Assembly (NCBI GenBank): GCA_964595945.1
Contig: CAZQSL010000016.1
Location: 1-42,161, forward strand
Direction of reading: 5' to 3'
Length of the DNA stretch: 42,161 bases
Origin: CAZQSL01 sp964595945
Lineage (GTDB): Bacteria; UBP15; UBA6099; JAJRTR01
The position numbers and the translations under genes were made by a program. Below, piece by piece: positions 8,866 through 17,417 of the stretch (position 1 is the stretch's first letter; each line of letters starts with the position of its first letter). Under the pieces are notes generated by a model, which was not told the origin of the DNA, made no database searches, and saw only the letters and a list, made by a program, of their open reading frames with translations.

Positions 8866-10599
8866 GTGAAACATCTTTCGAAGATTATCAGCGTTGACTC
8901 TGACAAGTGTGTCAACTGTCATGCGTGCATTTCCGTATGCCCCGTCAAGTACTGCAACGATGGTAGTGGGAATTATGTCGAAGTGAATCCGGATATGTGC
9001 ATTGGATGTGGTAATTGCATAATCGCGTGTACGCATGGGGCGCGTTTCGGAGTTGACGATTTTGACAAATTTCTGGATGCCGCGAATAAACGTCAGAAGC
9101 TGGTGGCCATCGTGGCGCCGGCCATCGCGGCCAATTTTCCCAGGCAGTACCTGAATGTCAATGGCTGGCTGAAATCAATCGGTGTGGAAGCCATTTTCGA
9201 TGTCAGCTTCGGGGCCGAGTTGACAGTTAAGTCATATCTCGAATACGTCAGGACAAACGATCCTGAAACAGTGATTGCGCAGCCTTGTCCGGCGATTGTT
9301 ACATACATTGAAATATATCACCCGGAGCTGATCCCCCACCTCGCTCCGGCGGACAGTCCGATGCTCCATACGATCAAAATGGTCCGAGAGTACTGGCCTG
9401 AGTTGCGGAATCATAAATTTGTGGTGATTTCGCCGTGTTTCGCGAAAAAACGCGAATTCGAGGAAACCGGTCTGGGTGATTTTAATGTCACGTTCACTTC
9501 CATGCAAAGTTATTTCCGAAAAATGAAGATTCATCTCTCGGGTTACCCTGAGGTCGACTATGATAATGATTCTGCCGAAAGAGCCGTGCTGTTTTCCACT
9601 CCCGGCGGGCTGATGCGTACGGTCGAAAGGGAGGTCCCGGGGATTTCTGACAAAATCAGAAAAATCGAGGGCCCGCATGTGATCTATGATTATCTCGCTC
9701 ACCTCGAGCCCATGATCAAAGCCTCGAAAGCACCATTGATAATCGATTGTCTCAACTGTGATATGGGATGTAATGGAGGGACGGCGACGCTGACTAGAAA
9801 ACTGCCTCTTGATGAGATCGAATTTCTTGTCGAGGAGCGGAACGCGGAACTCAGAAATCTCTATGCCGGGCTCGGCAGGAGCGAAGATGACGGCAATGGC
9901 GACGGCGATGTGCTCAGGGAGACTATTGATTTCTACTGGAAGCCCGGTCTGTATGGCCGCAAGTATCTGCGCATGTCAGACAATGTCAATATCAGGGTGC
10001 CGGATGAGGGAGAACTGGCACGGATATATGAGTCGATGTATAAGTTTACCGATGAAGATATATATAATTGCAGTGCTTGTGGTTATGGCAAGTGCGAGGC
10101 TATGGCAACTGCGATCTTCAATGGACTGAACAAGCCTGAAAACTGTCATCATTTCATTTTGAAACAGTCCGAACATATCAAGGCTGAGGAATCGGAAAAA
10201 TATGTTGCTCAACTCAAGGATAATCTGAATGTTATCCTGGCGGCGCAGCGCGAGGAGATGGAATTGCTCATCCAGGATGTCTCTTCGGCGACTGCGATTA
10301 TTGATAATTTCAAGGAGATCGTCAAAAACATCAATGGAATTGCGTTTCAGACAAATATGCTGGCGCTCAATGCCGCTATCGAAGCCGCGAGAGCCGGTGA
10401 ATTCGGCAAGGGTTTTTCGGTAGTCGCGGAAGAAGTCAGACGGCTCGCTCTCACATCCCGGAAGGAAGCGACCAAGATCGAGCCCTTCGCCGACGAGATT
10501 CATGATGTGATGAAATCCGTTCAGGGCCGTGTCAATACCGCTTCCAACAGATTGTTTGAGAAAGTGGCAAGTGTCATTAGTGTCGATGGCGATGACTGA
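8866..10599 (+). CDS. H-cluster-like FeFe-hydrogenase sensor fused to a chemoreceptor signalling tip
   Basis: A 577-residue protein without membrane segments. GTG start with GGAG six bases upstream. Residues 15-25 and 45-55 are two CxxCxxCxxxC ferredoxin sites for [4Fe-4S] clusters. An FeFe-hydrogenase C-terminal-type domain follows. It keeps H-cluster cysteines C141 (AQPCP), C191 (SPCFAKK), and C298 and C302 (NCDMGCNGG, plus extra C295). The residue before C141 is Pro140, where catalytic enzymes have the proton-relay cysteine of TSCCP. C402, C405, C410 and C427 (CxxCxxxxC...C) form another Fe-S motif of the PF04060 type. From about 460 to 577 there is a short coiled-coil hairpin with the receptor tip 'IAFQTNMLALNAAIEAARA' at about 492-510. 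It lacks long adaptation helices. I infer a cytoplasmic redox or H2 sensor that signals through the adjacent CheA and CheW. Similar sensory (HydS-type) hydrogenases are known, usually with PAS outputs. No hydE, hydF or hydG is nearby, so the cofactor state is unknown. Confidence 0.9.
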   Translation: MKHLSKIISVDSDKCVNCHACISVCPVKYCNDGSGNYVEVNPDMCIGCGNCIIACTHGARFGVDDFDKFLDAANKRQKLVAIVAPAIAANFPRQYLNVNGWLKSIGVEAIFDVSFGAELTVKSYLEYVRTNDPETVIAQPCPAIVTYIEIYHPELIPHLAPADSPMLHTIKMVREYWPELRNHKFVVISPCFAKKREFEETGLGDFNVTFTSMQSYFRKMKIHLSGYPEVDYDNDSAERAVLFSTPGGLMRTVEREVPGISDKIRKIEGPHVIYDYLAHLEPMIKASKAPLIIDCLNCDMGCNGGTATLTRKLPLDEIEFLVEERNAELRNLYAGLGRSEDDGNGDGDVLRETIDFYWKPGLYGRKYLRMSDNVNIRVPDEGELARIYESMYKFTDEDIYNCSACGYGKCEAMATAIFNGLNKPENCHHFILKQSEHIKAEESEKYVAQLKDNLNVILAAQREEMELLIQDVSSATAIIDNFKEIVKNINGIAFQTNMLALNAAIEAARAGEFGKGFSVVAEEVRRLALTSRKEATKIEPFADEIHDVMKSVQGRVNTASNRLFEKVASVISVDGDD

Positions 10600-10687
10600 T
10601 CATCGCGGGGGCAGAGGCGGGTGTTCCCAGACCTTTCGTACAGCCGTCTGCTGTTGGCTGATCAGGTAATACTTGATGGAGTACTGA

Positions 10688-13222
10688 ATGTCAGACTCAA
10701 TTGACATACGTGATGTGCTGGATTTGCTGGCAGGTGCTATCGCGGGGATAGATGACGATAATCCAGACCTCGCCGATGTGCTTGCGGTGATATGCGAACA
10801 GGCTGGACATATCGCCGGAAGTGACAAGGTTACTGAAGAAGCGAGTGAATTTGCCACCGAGCTTGCCGATCGTGTAGAGTCGCTGAGGACAGAAAACGAT
10901 TTTCAGCATGGATATGATCTGATTTGCAAGTCTTTCGAGTGTCTGAGGACTGAGCTTGATTCTATGGTCAGAGCGCTTGATGCTCAGGATCAGGGCGCCG
11001 AGGTATACAGCGAAGAGGAGATGCTTGAAATCGTCACTCAGATAGATTTGATGAGGGAACTCGCCAGCTCACTCGATGGTAGCAATCAGTATCTCCTCGA
11101 TGTGATCGAAAATATATGTGAGAAGATGTTGTGTTTCCCGTTTGCCAAGCGGCAGCTCAGGCGGATAGTGGACATGATACTCGAAGCATGTATCGGTCTG
11201 AAATCAGGCTATGTCGCCTTCGATAAAGGAGTGGCCGAACTTGGCAATGCTCTTGATGCCGCGAGCGCATGCCTCAACGGTGAGAGCGCTCCTGGGGATG
11301 GTGCGCGACTGATTATGGATGAGCGGTCTCTGGATGCGGTTTTCGATGAGCCGGCGCCGGACAGATTCCCAGTGCAGGAGATGCCCGAGGCGGCACGGGA
11401 GCAGCTGCCTCAGATCGATCCGGATTATGATTTTTCCGATATCGAGGTGTCTTTGCCTCCGATCGGTATCGATCCATCCAATCCCGAGCTCGCGGATTTT
11501 ATTACCGAGACTGCCGAGTATTTTGAGAACATGGAGGCGTCGCTCATCGGGCTCGAACAAAATCCCGATGACATGGCGCTTGTCAACGAAGTATTTCGCA
11601 ATATGCACAACATCAAGGGGATTTCGGGTTTTCTCCACGTGAAAGACATGAGCGAAATCGCGCACAATGCCGAATCTCTGCTCGACATCGCGAGGCGCGG
11701 TGATGTGGGGTTCGGCGGGGCTATCGCGACCATAAGTTTTGAAACTGTGGATATCCTCAAGGAAATGCACTCACGTATCCGTTCCGCTGTCGAAGGCACA
11801 CCTTACGAGATACCGACTAAATACATACAGGTCATGCAGAAGTTGAAAGGGCTGTACGGTCTTTACTCCGGCAGGCCGGTTACGTCGGTGAAATCACCGG
11901 AAACCGTAAAATTTCCGGTCGTGCGGCCTGCGGCCCAATCCGAAGTATCGCGACCAATAGCAGTGAAGGTGAAACCGGCATCTCAAGTTGTCGGAGCGCC
12001 GCCTGTCTCTGGGAAACAGTCTCCCGGAGCATGCAAGAAAGCCGCGCCGAAAGTCGAGGATATGATCAAGGTCAGCGTCACTCGTCTCGACAGTCTCATA
12101 GATGCCGTGGGCGAACTTGTCATCGCAAATGCCATGATCACCCGCGAGGTCGAAGAGCGCGAAGACCCGACGTCTCAGCTCGCGCAGAATTCGTCCCAAC
12201 TGGCTAATATCACGCGCGAACTGCAGGAACTTGCCATGGGGATGCGTATGGTGGCCCTTAAGGCAACATTTATGAAAATGGCGCGCGTAGCACGTGATAC
12301 TGCCGCCAAGTCCGGCGTCAGTGTCGAATTCGACTATTCGGGCGAGGACACGGAGATTGACCGCAATGTCGTAGAGGAAATCAGCAGTCCACTGATTCAC
12401 ATGATCCGAAACGCTATCGACCACGGGATCGAATCACCCGATGAAAGGGTGCGTATGGGGAAGGCGCCTGTCGGGAGAGTTCATCTTTCGGCCTATCACG
12501 AAGGCGGCAATGTAGTTATCAGGATAGAAGACGACGGCAAGGGTATTGACAGGGAGAAGGTGTCGGCAAAGGCGATCCGGATGGGAATAGTGGAAAGCGC
12601 CAACGATCTGTCCGACCGAGAGATACATAACCTGATTTTTCACCCCGGCTTTTCGACGGCGGAAAAAGTCACTGATGTTTCTGGCCGCGGGGTCGGCATG
12701 GATGTCGTGAAACAGAGCATCGAAAATCTGCGCGGACGTGTGGAAATCCAGACCGAATCAGGAGCCGGCACATCTTTTATCATCAGGCTGCCTTTGACTC
12801 TCGCGATCATTGACGGCATGGTGATCATGTCGGGCGGCGAGTCCTATATTATTCCGACCACCGCCATTCAGGAATCTCTGCGCCCCACTCGCGAAGACAT
12901 CCTGACTGCTGCCAGAAAAGGGGAGATGATCACTGTCCGTGGCACGCTTATCCCGCTTTTCAGACTTGACAAAATCCTCGAAATTGAAAACGCGAAGACC
13001 GATCCCACACAGGGGTTGGTCCTCATTATGGGTGATGACAGCGACAGATTCGCACTGGCCGTTGACGATCTGGTAGGCCAGCAGCAGGTTGTCATCAAGG
13101 CATTCGGCAAAATTATCGGCCGGCCAGCCGGCATTTCAGGCGGCGCGATCATGGGCGATGGCCGCGTCGCGCTGATCCTCGACGTTACGGGGATACACAG
13201 GATCGCTCACGAATATTCCTGA
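10688..13222 (+). CDS. cheA: CheA-type chemotaxis histidine kinase with unfamiliar N-terminal region
   Basis: An 844-residue kinase; ATG with GGAG about seven bases upstream. Residues 1-200 are predicted helical, match no domain I know, and carry seven cysteines. The phosphotransfer (P1) domain is internal, at about 265-400, with the phosphoryl-accepting histidine in 'MHNIKG' (H307). A Pro/Val-rich linker (about 405-455) stands where a P2 CheY-docking domain would be; no P2 is evident. The P3 dimerisation helices begin at about 460. The P4 ATPase has the N box 'HMIRNAIDHGIES' (from 571), 'DDGKGID' and 'GRGVGMDVV'. P5, the CheW-like regulatory domain, is at about 705-844. It autophosphorylates under receptor control and hands phosphate to a response regulator not found in this window. 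It lies between the hydrogenase-like receptor (88-bp gap) and cheW (22-bp gap), so the genes are likely co-transcribed. Confidence 0.93.
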   Translation: MSDSIDIRDVLDLLAGAIAGIDDDNPDLADVLAVICEQAGHIAGSDKVTEEASEFATELADRVESLRTENDFQHGYDLICKSFECLRTELDSMVRALDAQDQGAEVYSEEEMLEIVTQIDLMRELASSLDGSNQYLLDVIENICEKMLCFPFAKRQLRRIVDMILEACIGLKSGYVAFDKGVAELGNALDAASACLNGESAPGDGARLIMDERSLDAVFDEPAPDRFPVQEMPEAAREQLPQIDPDYDFSDIEVSLPPIGIDPSNPELADFITETAEYFENMEASLIGLEQNPDDMALVNEVFRNMHNIKGISGFLHVKDMSEIAHNAESLLDIARRGDVGFGGAIATISFETVDILKEMHSRIRSAVEGTPYEIPTKYIQVMQKLKGLYGLYSGRPVTSVKSPETVKFPVVRPAAQSEVSRPIAVKVKPASQVVGAPPVSGKQSPGACKKAAPKVEDMIKVSVTRLDSLIDAVGELVIANAMITREVEEREDPTSQLAQNSSQLANITRELQELAMGMRMVALKATFMKMARVARDTAAKSGVSVEFDYSGEDTEIDRNVVEEISSPLIHMIRNAIDHGIESPDERVRMGKAPVGRVHLSAYHEGGNVVIRIEDDGKGIDREKVSAKAIRMGIVESANDLSDREIHNLIFHPGFSTAEKVTDVSGRGVGMDVVKQSIENLRGRVEIQTESGAGTSFIIRLPLTLAIIDGMVIMSGGESYIIPTTAIQESLRPTREDILTAARKGEMITVRGTLIPLFRLDKILEIENAKTDPTQGLVLIMGDDSDRFALAVDDLVGQQQVVIKAFGKIIGRPAGISGGAIMGDGRVALILDVTGIHRIAHEYS

Positions 13223-13244
13223 CACGCGCTCTTGGGGAGGCTCG

Positions 13245-13727
13245 ATGGAAACCGTTCAGTCACATATTGCGGATGTTGGGTCCGCCGCCGAAGTCGAGTC
13301 CAACGAATTCCTCACTTTTTCCATCGGTGATGAATCCTATGGCATCCACATTTCATTTGTATATGAAATAATCGGACTCACGGATATCACACGCATACCC
13401 CGCCTGCCGCGTCACATCAAGGGCGTGATGAATCTTCGCGGCAAAGTAATTCCAGTCATCGACCTTCGTATCAAGTTCGATGCGGACTGTCTGACGGATA
13501 CCGAAGAAACCTGCATCATCGTCGTCGAGGTCGACGAAGCGCCGGTCGGACTGATAGCTGACCGGGTCTGCGACGTGCAGAACATTCCGGACAGACTCAT
13601 CGACAAAATGCCTGACCTCGGCTCTAAAGTCGATACTGAATTCATCCTCGGCACGGGCCGCGTCGAAGACCGGTACATTATGCTTATCGACATCAGGGCC
13701 GTTCTCGGTCTTGCCGGCGGAGCCTGA
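13245..13727 (+). CDS. cheW: CheW-type coupling protein
   Basis: 160 residues, the usual CheW length. The single CheW/SH3-like domain shows 'FLTFSIGDESYGI', 'ITRIPRLPRHIKGVMNLRGK' and 'VIPVIDLRIKF', the classic conserved core. CheW couples receptor tips to CheA in the cytoplasm. A strong GGGGAGG lies five bases before the ATG, 22 bp after the cheA stop. Its likely partners are both receptors of the cluster, the soluble hydrogenase-like fusion upstream and the membrane receptor downstream. Confidence 0.95.
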   Translation: METVQSHIADVGSAAEVESNEFLTFSIGDESYGIHISFVYEIIGLTDITRIPRLPRHIKGVMNLRGKVIPVIDLRIKFDADCLTDTEETCIIVVEVDEAPVGLIADRVCDVQNIPDRLIDKMPDLGSKVDTEFILGTGRVEDRYIMLIDIRAVLGLAGGA

Positions 13728-13811
13728 TCCGCTTGTAGTAATAGCGGCTGCCACGAAAATGCCTCGGGCCGCTCTTTCATTCATATCACGCACTGTTTCG
13801 CGGAGGAAACA

Positions 13812-13865
13812 ATGAAAAGTTACAACGACCTGAAAATCAGCAAAAAATACTCTTCATGGGCATGA
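13812..13865 (+). other. Displaced 5' end of the chemoreceptor gene (A6 frameshift)
   Basis: A strong GGAGGA (13802-13807) precedes the ATG at 13812, which encodes MKSYNDLKISKK and then leaves frame and stops at 13863-13865. Shifting -1 (or adding one A) at the A6 run 13842-13847 would continue directly as 'ILFMGMTISIIPM' into the large receptor frame. This gives a typical receptor N-terminus just before TM1. Confidence 0.7.
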
Positions 13866-16522
13866 CGATTTCCATCATTCCAATGATAATAATCCTCCTG
13901 CTGAATTTCATCCAGGCCCGTCACACGGACAATGTGTCAAATGCTGGCATATCGAAGCTCACGACGGACAATCTTGATGCGAAAGTCCAGGGTGTCCATG
14001 ACCTTTGTCTCTCTCAGCAGGAAGTGCTCCAGACCATGGTTACAAATTCTCTGAACATCGTGGAACGTGAGATGAACGCTTACGGAAAACCGCACTATGG
14101 AAGCGAAATGGTCTCATGGAACGCGAAAAATCAGTTGAATGACAATACGCAGTCGGTGAATCTGCCCAGAATGATGGTCGGCGATAAATGGCTTGGGCAG
14201 ATTTCGTCGCCATCGGTTCAAGCACCTGTTGTCGATCCCGTGTACAGGGGGCTGAAGATTACCGCGACCATATTTCAGCGAATGAATGCCGATGGCGACA
14301 TGCTGCGCGTCGCTACAAATGTAGTCAAAACCGATGGGAAAAGGGCTATAGGCACATACATCCCCGCTGTCAATCCTGATGGCACACCCAATCCCGTCAT
14401 AGCGGCGGTCATGTCCGGCTCGACCTTCACTGGGAAAGCCCTCGTTGTCGGCAAATGGTATATCGCGGCCTATAAACCCATCAAAAATCCAGCAGGCGAA
14501 ATCATCGGTATGATATATACCGGTATACCGCAGGAAAGTGCCGCCGTGTTGAGAAAAGCCATCAGCTCATACACAATCGGTGACAGAGGCTATGTTTTCG
14601 TGCTGGATGGAAAAGGCAATTACATCATATCGAAAGACAGCAGACAAGACGGACAGTCCGCGCTTGAAACGGTCGACAAAGACGGCGCTCCATTTATGAA
14701 AAACATCGTCGAGGACGCACTGAAACTCACCGATGGCGCCATCGGCAAAACCACATTCAACTGGAAAAGCCCACTCGATAAAGAGCCTCAAAAACAGACG
14801 GCACGATATATGTATTTCAAGAAATGGGATTGGGTCATTGTCGCGGTCGCCTACGACGATGAGGTATATGCCGTGAGAAACGAAGTCCACAGGATCAATC
14901 TCAGAGGCATGATGACTGTCTCCGTGATTACTATTGCCGTGCTTCTGGCATCTCTGTTTATCATGTCGTTGATGAATCGCACAATCGCAATGCCGGTCTC
15001 ACACATAGCTGGTGTAGCCGATAAACTCGCGACCGGTGACCTTGATGCCGAAATAGGCATAAGACAGGCCGATGAAATCGGACTACTCGCCGAGTCTTTC
15101 CGTACTCTCAGAAATTCTATTGCAGAAAAGGCGGCCTGCGCGTCGGAAATCGCGGACGGCAACCTCAATGTGTCGATCAGTGCCGCATCGGAAAAAGACG
15201 CTCTGTCGAAATCGATGATAGACATGGTGACAAGTCTCAAAACGATGAGCTCGGAAATCACCACACTCACCGAATCCGCTCTGAGCGGCAAACTCGATGT
15301 CCAGGCAGACGTCACAAAATACAAGGGCGATTATGCCAAGATGATCGTCGGGCTGAACGCATTGATGCGTGCGATATTCGAACCGATAGAAAATGTGTCA
15401 GCAACACTGAAAGATGCTTCACGCAGAAATCTCACGGCTCGGGTCGACGGCGTATTTAAGGGAGCGTTCGCGGCACTCCGCGACAATACAAACACTACGC
15501 TCGTCGCGCTCGAACAGGCCATCTCTCAGGTTGGCCTGACGGTCGAGCAAATCAATACGGCAAGTGGTGAAATTTCGTCGAGTTCGCACAACGTCGCAGA
15601 GGGCACCAACGAACAGGCCAGCGCCCTCGAACAGATATCCGCAAGCCTCGAAGAAATCACAAGCATGGCAAAGCAGAACGCTGCCAACGCCATGCAGGGA
15701 CAGAATCTCGCAAAGGAAGCCAACGACAGTTCCAGACAGGGCAACGAAGCAATGCTCAACATGAATTCGGCTATCTACGACATCAAAAAATCATCTGACG
15801 AGACAGCCAAGATTGTAAAAACAATCGACGAAATAGCATTCCAGACAAATCTCCTCGCTCTCAACGCCGCAGTAGAAGCCGCCCGCGCCGGCGAGGCGGG
15901 CAAAGGGTTTGCCGTTGTCGCGGAAGAAGTCCGCAAACTCGCCCAGCGTAGCGCCGAGGCCGCCAAAAATACATCATCGCTCATCGAACAGGCCGTCATC
16001 AGGGCAGACAACGGCGTCAATATCGCAGACGGTGTCGCAAAAGTACTCGTCGAAATCGAAAACAAAACCCGTAAGGTCAATAACCTTATGGGCGAAGTGT
16101 CCGCCGCTTCCAGAGAACAGTCACTCGGTATCGAGCAAATTTCTCTCGGTATGTCCTCCATCGACAAAGTCACTCAACGCAACGCGATAAATTCTCAGGA
16201 AACAGCCAACGCTGCCCTGCAACTTGCCTCCCAAGCTGGCGTACTCAATGAAATGGTAAGTTCTTTCAATGTCACAAAACAGACCGGAGTTTACGGCGCG
16301 CACACTGCCATGACCATTCACGCGACGGACGAACCGCTCTCAAAACGGCGCTCGACAATCACCCCGCAACGAAAACACACACCTGTCATGGCACATCGAA
16401 GCGCCACGAAAAATCTCGCGCTGCACCGTGACAATACACGTCCCGAAGATATTATCCCTTTCGATAACGAAGACGGCGACTTCGACTCCTCCAGCGACGA
16501 TATCCTGAAGCGAGATTTCTGA
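13856..16522 (+). CDS. Membrane methyl-accepting chemotaxis protein, Cache sensor and serial HAMP
   Basis: The continuous frame from the ATG at 13856 gives 888 residues, but that ATG has no Shine-Dalgarno sequence. The natural start is probably at 13812 in another frame (see the displaced 5' end). TM1 is at about 4-22, an extracytoplasmic Cache-type sensor at about 40-335 ('IIGMIYTGIPQE', 'GDRGYVFVLDGKGNY'), and TM2 at about 351-373. Several HAMP-like segments follow (about 375-555). The long signalling domain has the tip 'DEIAFQTNLLALNAAVEAA' at about 657-675. There is no C-terminal CheR-docking pentapeptide; the tail is a charged linker ending DILKRDF. It senses an unknown external ligand (Cache domains often bind small organic acids or amino acids) and signals to CheA and CheW. 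It sits between cheW and cheR. Confidence 0.92.
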   Translation: MGMTISIIPMIIILLLNFIQARHTDNVSNAGISKLTTDNLDAKVQGVHDLCLSQQEVLQTMVTNSLNIVEREMNAYGKPHYGSEMVSWNAKNQLNDNTQSVNLPRMMVGDKWLGQISSPSVQAPVVDPVYRGLKITATIFQRMNADGDMLRVATNVVKTDGKRAIGTYIPAVNPDGTPNPVIAAVMSGSTFTGKALVVGKWYIAAYKPIKNPAGEIIGMIYTGIPQESAAVLRKAISSYTIGDRGYVFVLDGKGNYIISKDSRQDGQSALETVDKDGAPFMKNIVEDALKLTDGAIGKTTFNWKSPLDKEPQKQTARYMYFKKWDWVIVAVAYDDEVYAVRNEVHRINLRGMMTVSVITIAVLLASLFIMSLMNRTIAMPVSHIAGVADKLATGDLDAEIGIRQADEIGLLAESFRTLRNSIAEKAACASEIADGNLNVSISAASEKDALSKSMIDMVTSLKTMSSEITTLTESALSGKLDVQADVTKYKGDYAKMIVGLNALMRAIFEPIENVSATLKDASRRNLTARVDGVFKGAFAALRDNTNTTLVALEQAISQVGLTVEQINTASGEISSSSHNVAEGTNEQASALEQISASLEEITSMAKQNAANAMQGQNLAKEANDSSRQGNEAMLNMNSAIYDIKKSSDETAKIVKTIDEIAFQTNLLALNAAVEAARAGEAGKGFAVVAEEVRKLAQRSAEAAKNTSSLIEQAVIRADNGVNIADGVAKVLVEIENKTRKVNNLMGEVSAASREQSLGIEQISLGMSSIDKVTQRNAINSQETANAALQLASQAGVLNEMVSSFNVTKQTGVYGAHTAMTIHATDEPLSKRRSTITPQRKHTPVMAHRSATKNLALHRDNTRPEDIIPFDNEDGDFDSSSDDILKRDF

Positions 16523-16536
16523 ACATACTGTATGAT

Positions 16537-16561
16537 GGAGGGCGTGCGTCCTCCGTTTTTT
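16537..16561 (+). terminator. Weak terminator-like hairpin between the receptor gene and cheR
   Basis: GGAGG pairs with CCTCC (plus one G-T pair) around a six-base loop, followed by GTTTTTT. The stem is short, so it may only attenuate read-through into cheR, which starts 20 bp further on. Confidence 0.4.
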
Positions 16562-16580
16562 CCATTCGGGGTTTTCTCAA

Positions 16581-17417
16581 ATGCATACCGCTGCAAGCTT
16601 CGACATCGAGTTCAGGGAATCAGAATTCCGGCATATTTGCAAACTCATTTACAACCTCTGCGGCATCAACATTGCGGACGGAAAACAGAAAATGCTTCAG
16701 GCACGCCTCCACAAACGACTCAACGCGCTCGGACTCAAAGACTATCTGGAATATATCGAGTATATCGACAAGGACGACTCCGGCCGCGAAATATCAGCGC
16801 TCATGGATTGTGTTTCAACAAATCTGACATTCTTTTTCCGCGAACCCGCACACTTCGATTTCCTCTCGAAAGAAATCATTGGCAAGTGCGATCCGGACGC
16901 CAATCGTAAATTCCGGGTCTGGAGCGCCGGATGCTCATCCGGTGAAGAACCCTACTCGATCGCTGTCAATCTCCTTGAGCATCTGGACAACATCGAATTG
17001 TACGATGTAAAAGTGCTTGCCACCGACATCTCGGGGAAAGTGCTGAAACAGGCAAAACGGGGCCTTTACGAAAGTGAAAAAATGATTGGAATCCCCCCTG
17101 GGATCACCAGCAGATATTTTACACATTTCACTGGCAGTGAGACAGATTGCTATGAAGTCACGCCAGCACTTTCCAGCCTCATTCATTTCAGCCGGCTCAA
17201 TCTCATGGACGCGTGGCCCATGCGGGGGGGCTTCGATGTGGTTTTCTGTCGCAACGTGATGATCTATTTCGACGACAGAACGAGAGAAACACTGGTTAAC
17301 CGGTTCTTCGATATCCTCAGGCCGGGCGGCTATTTGTTTATCAGTCATTCCGAAACGCTCATCGGTATGTCACACAACTTTCGCTATGTCAAACCTGCCA
17401 TCTACATGAAAGCATAG
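16581..17417 (+). CDS. cheR: CheR-type chemoreceptor glutamate methyltransferase
   Basis: 278 residues, normal for CheR, which methylates glutamates on chemoreceptor adaptation helices with S-adenosylmethionine. The N-terminal helical domain is at about 1-75. The SAM domain then shows 'NLTFFFREPAHF', 'RVWSAGCSSGEEPYS' (SAM-binding glycine-rich loop), 'VLATDISGKVL', 'VVFCRNVMIYFDD' and 'LRPGGYLFISHSETL'. All are standard CheR motifs. The probable target is the membrane receptor just upstream, because the hydrogenase-like fusion lacks long methylation helices. No CheB methylesterase is in the window. The ATG has only a weak ribosome site (GGGG about nine bases upstream). Confidence 0.95.
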   Translation: MHTAASFDIEFRESEFRHICKLIYNLCGINIADGKQKMLQARLHKRLNALGLKDYLEYIEYIDKDDSGREISALMDCVSTNLTFFFREPAHFDFLSKEIIGKCDPDANRKFRVWSAGCSSGEEPYSIAVNLLEHLDNIELYDVKVLATDISGKVLKQAKRGLYESEKMIGIPPGITSRYFTHFTGSETDCYEVTPALSSLIHFSRLNLMDAWPMRGGFDVVFCRNVMIYFDDRTRETLVNRFFDILRPGGYLFISHSETLIGMSHNFRYVKPAIYMKA

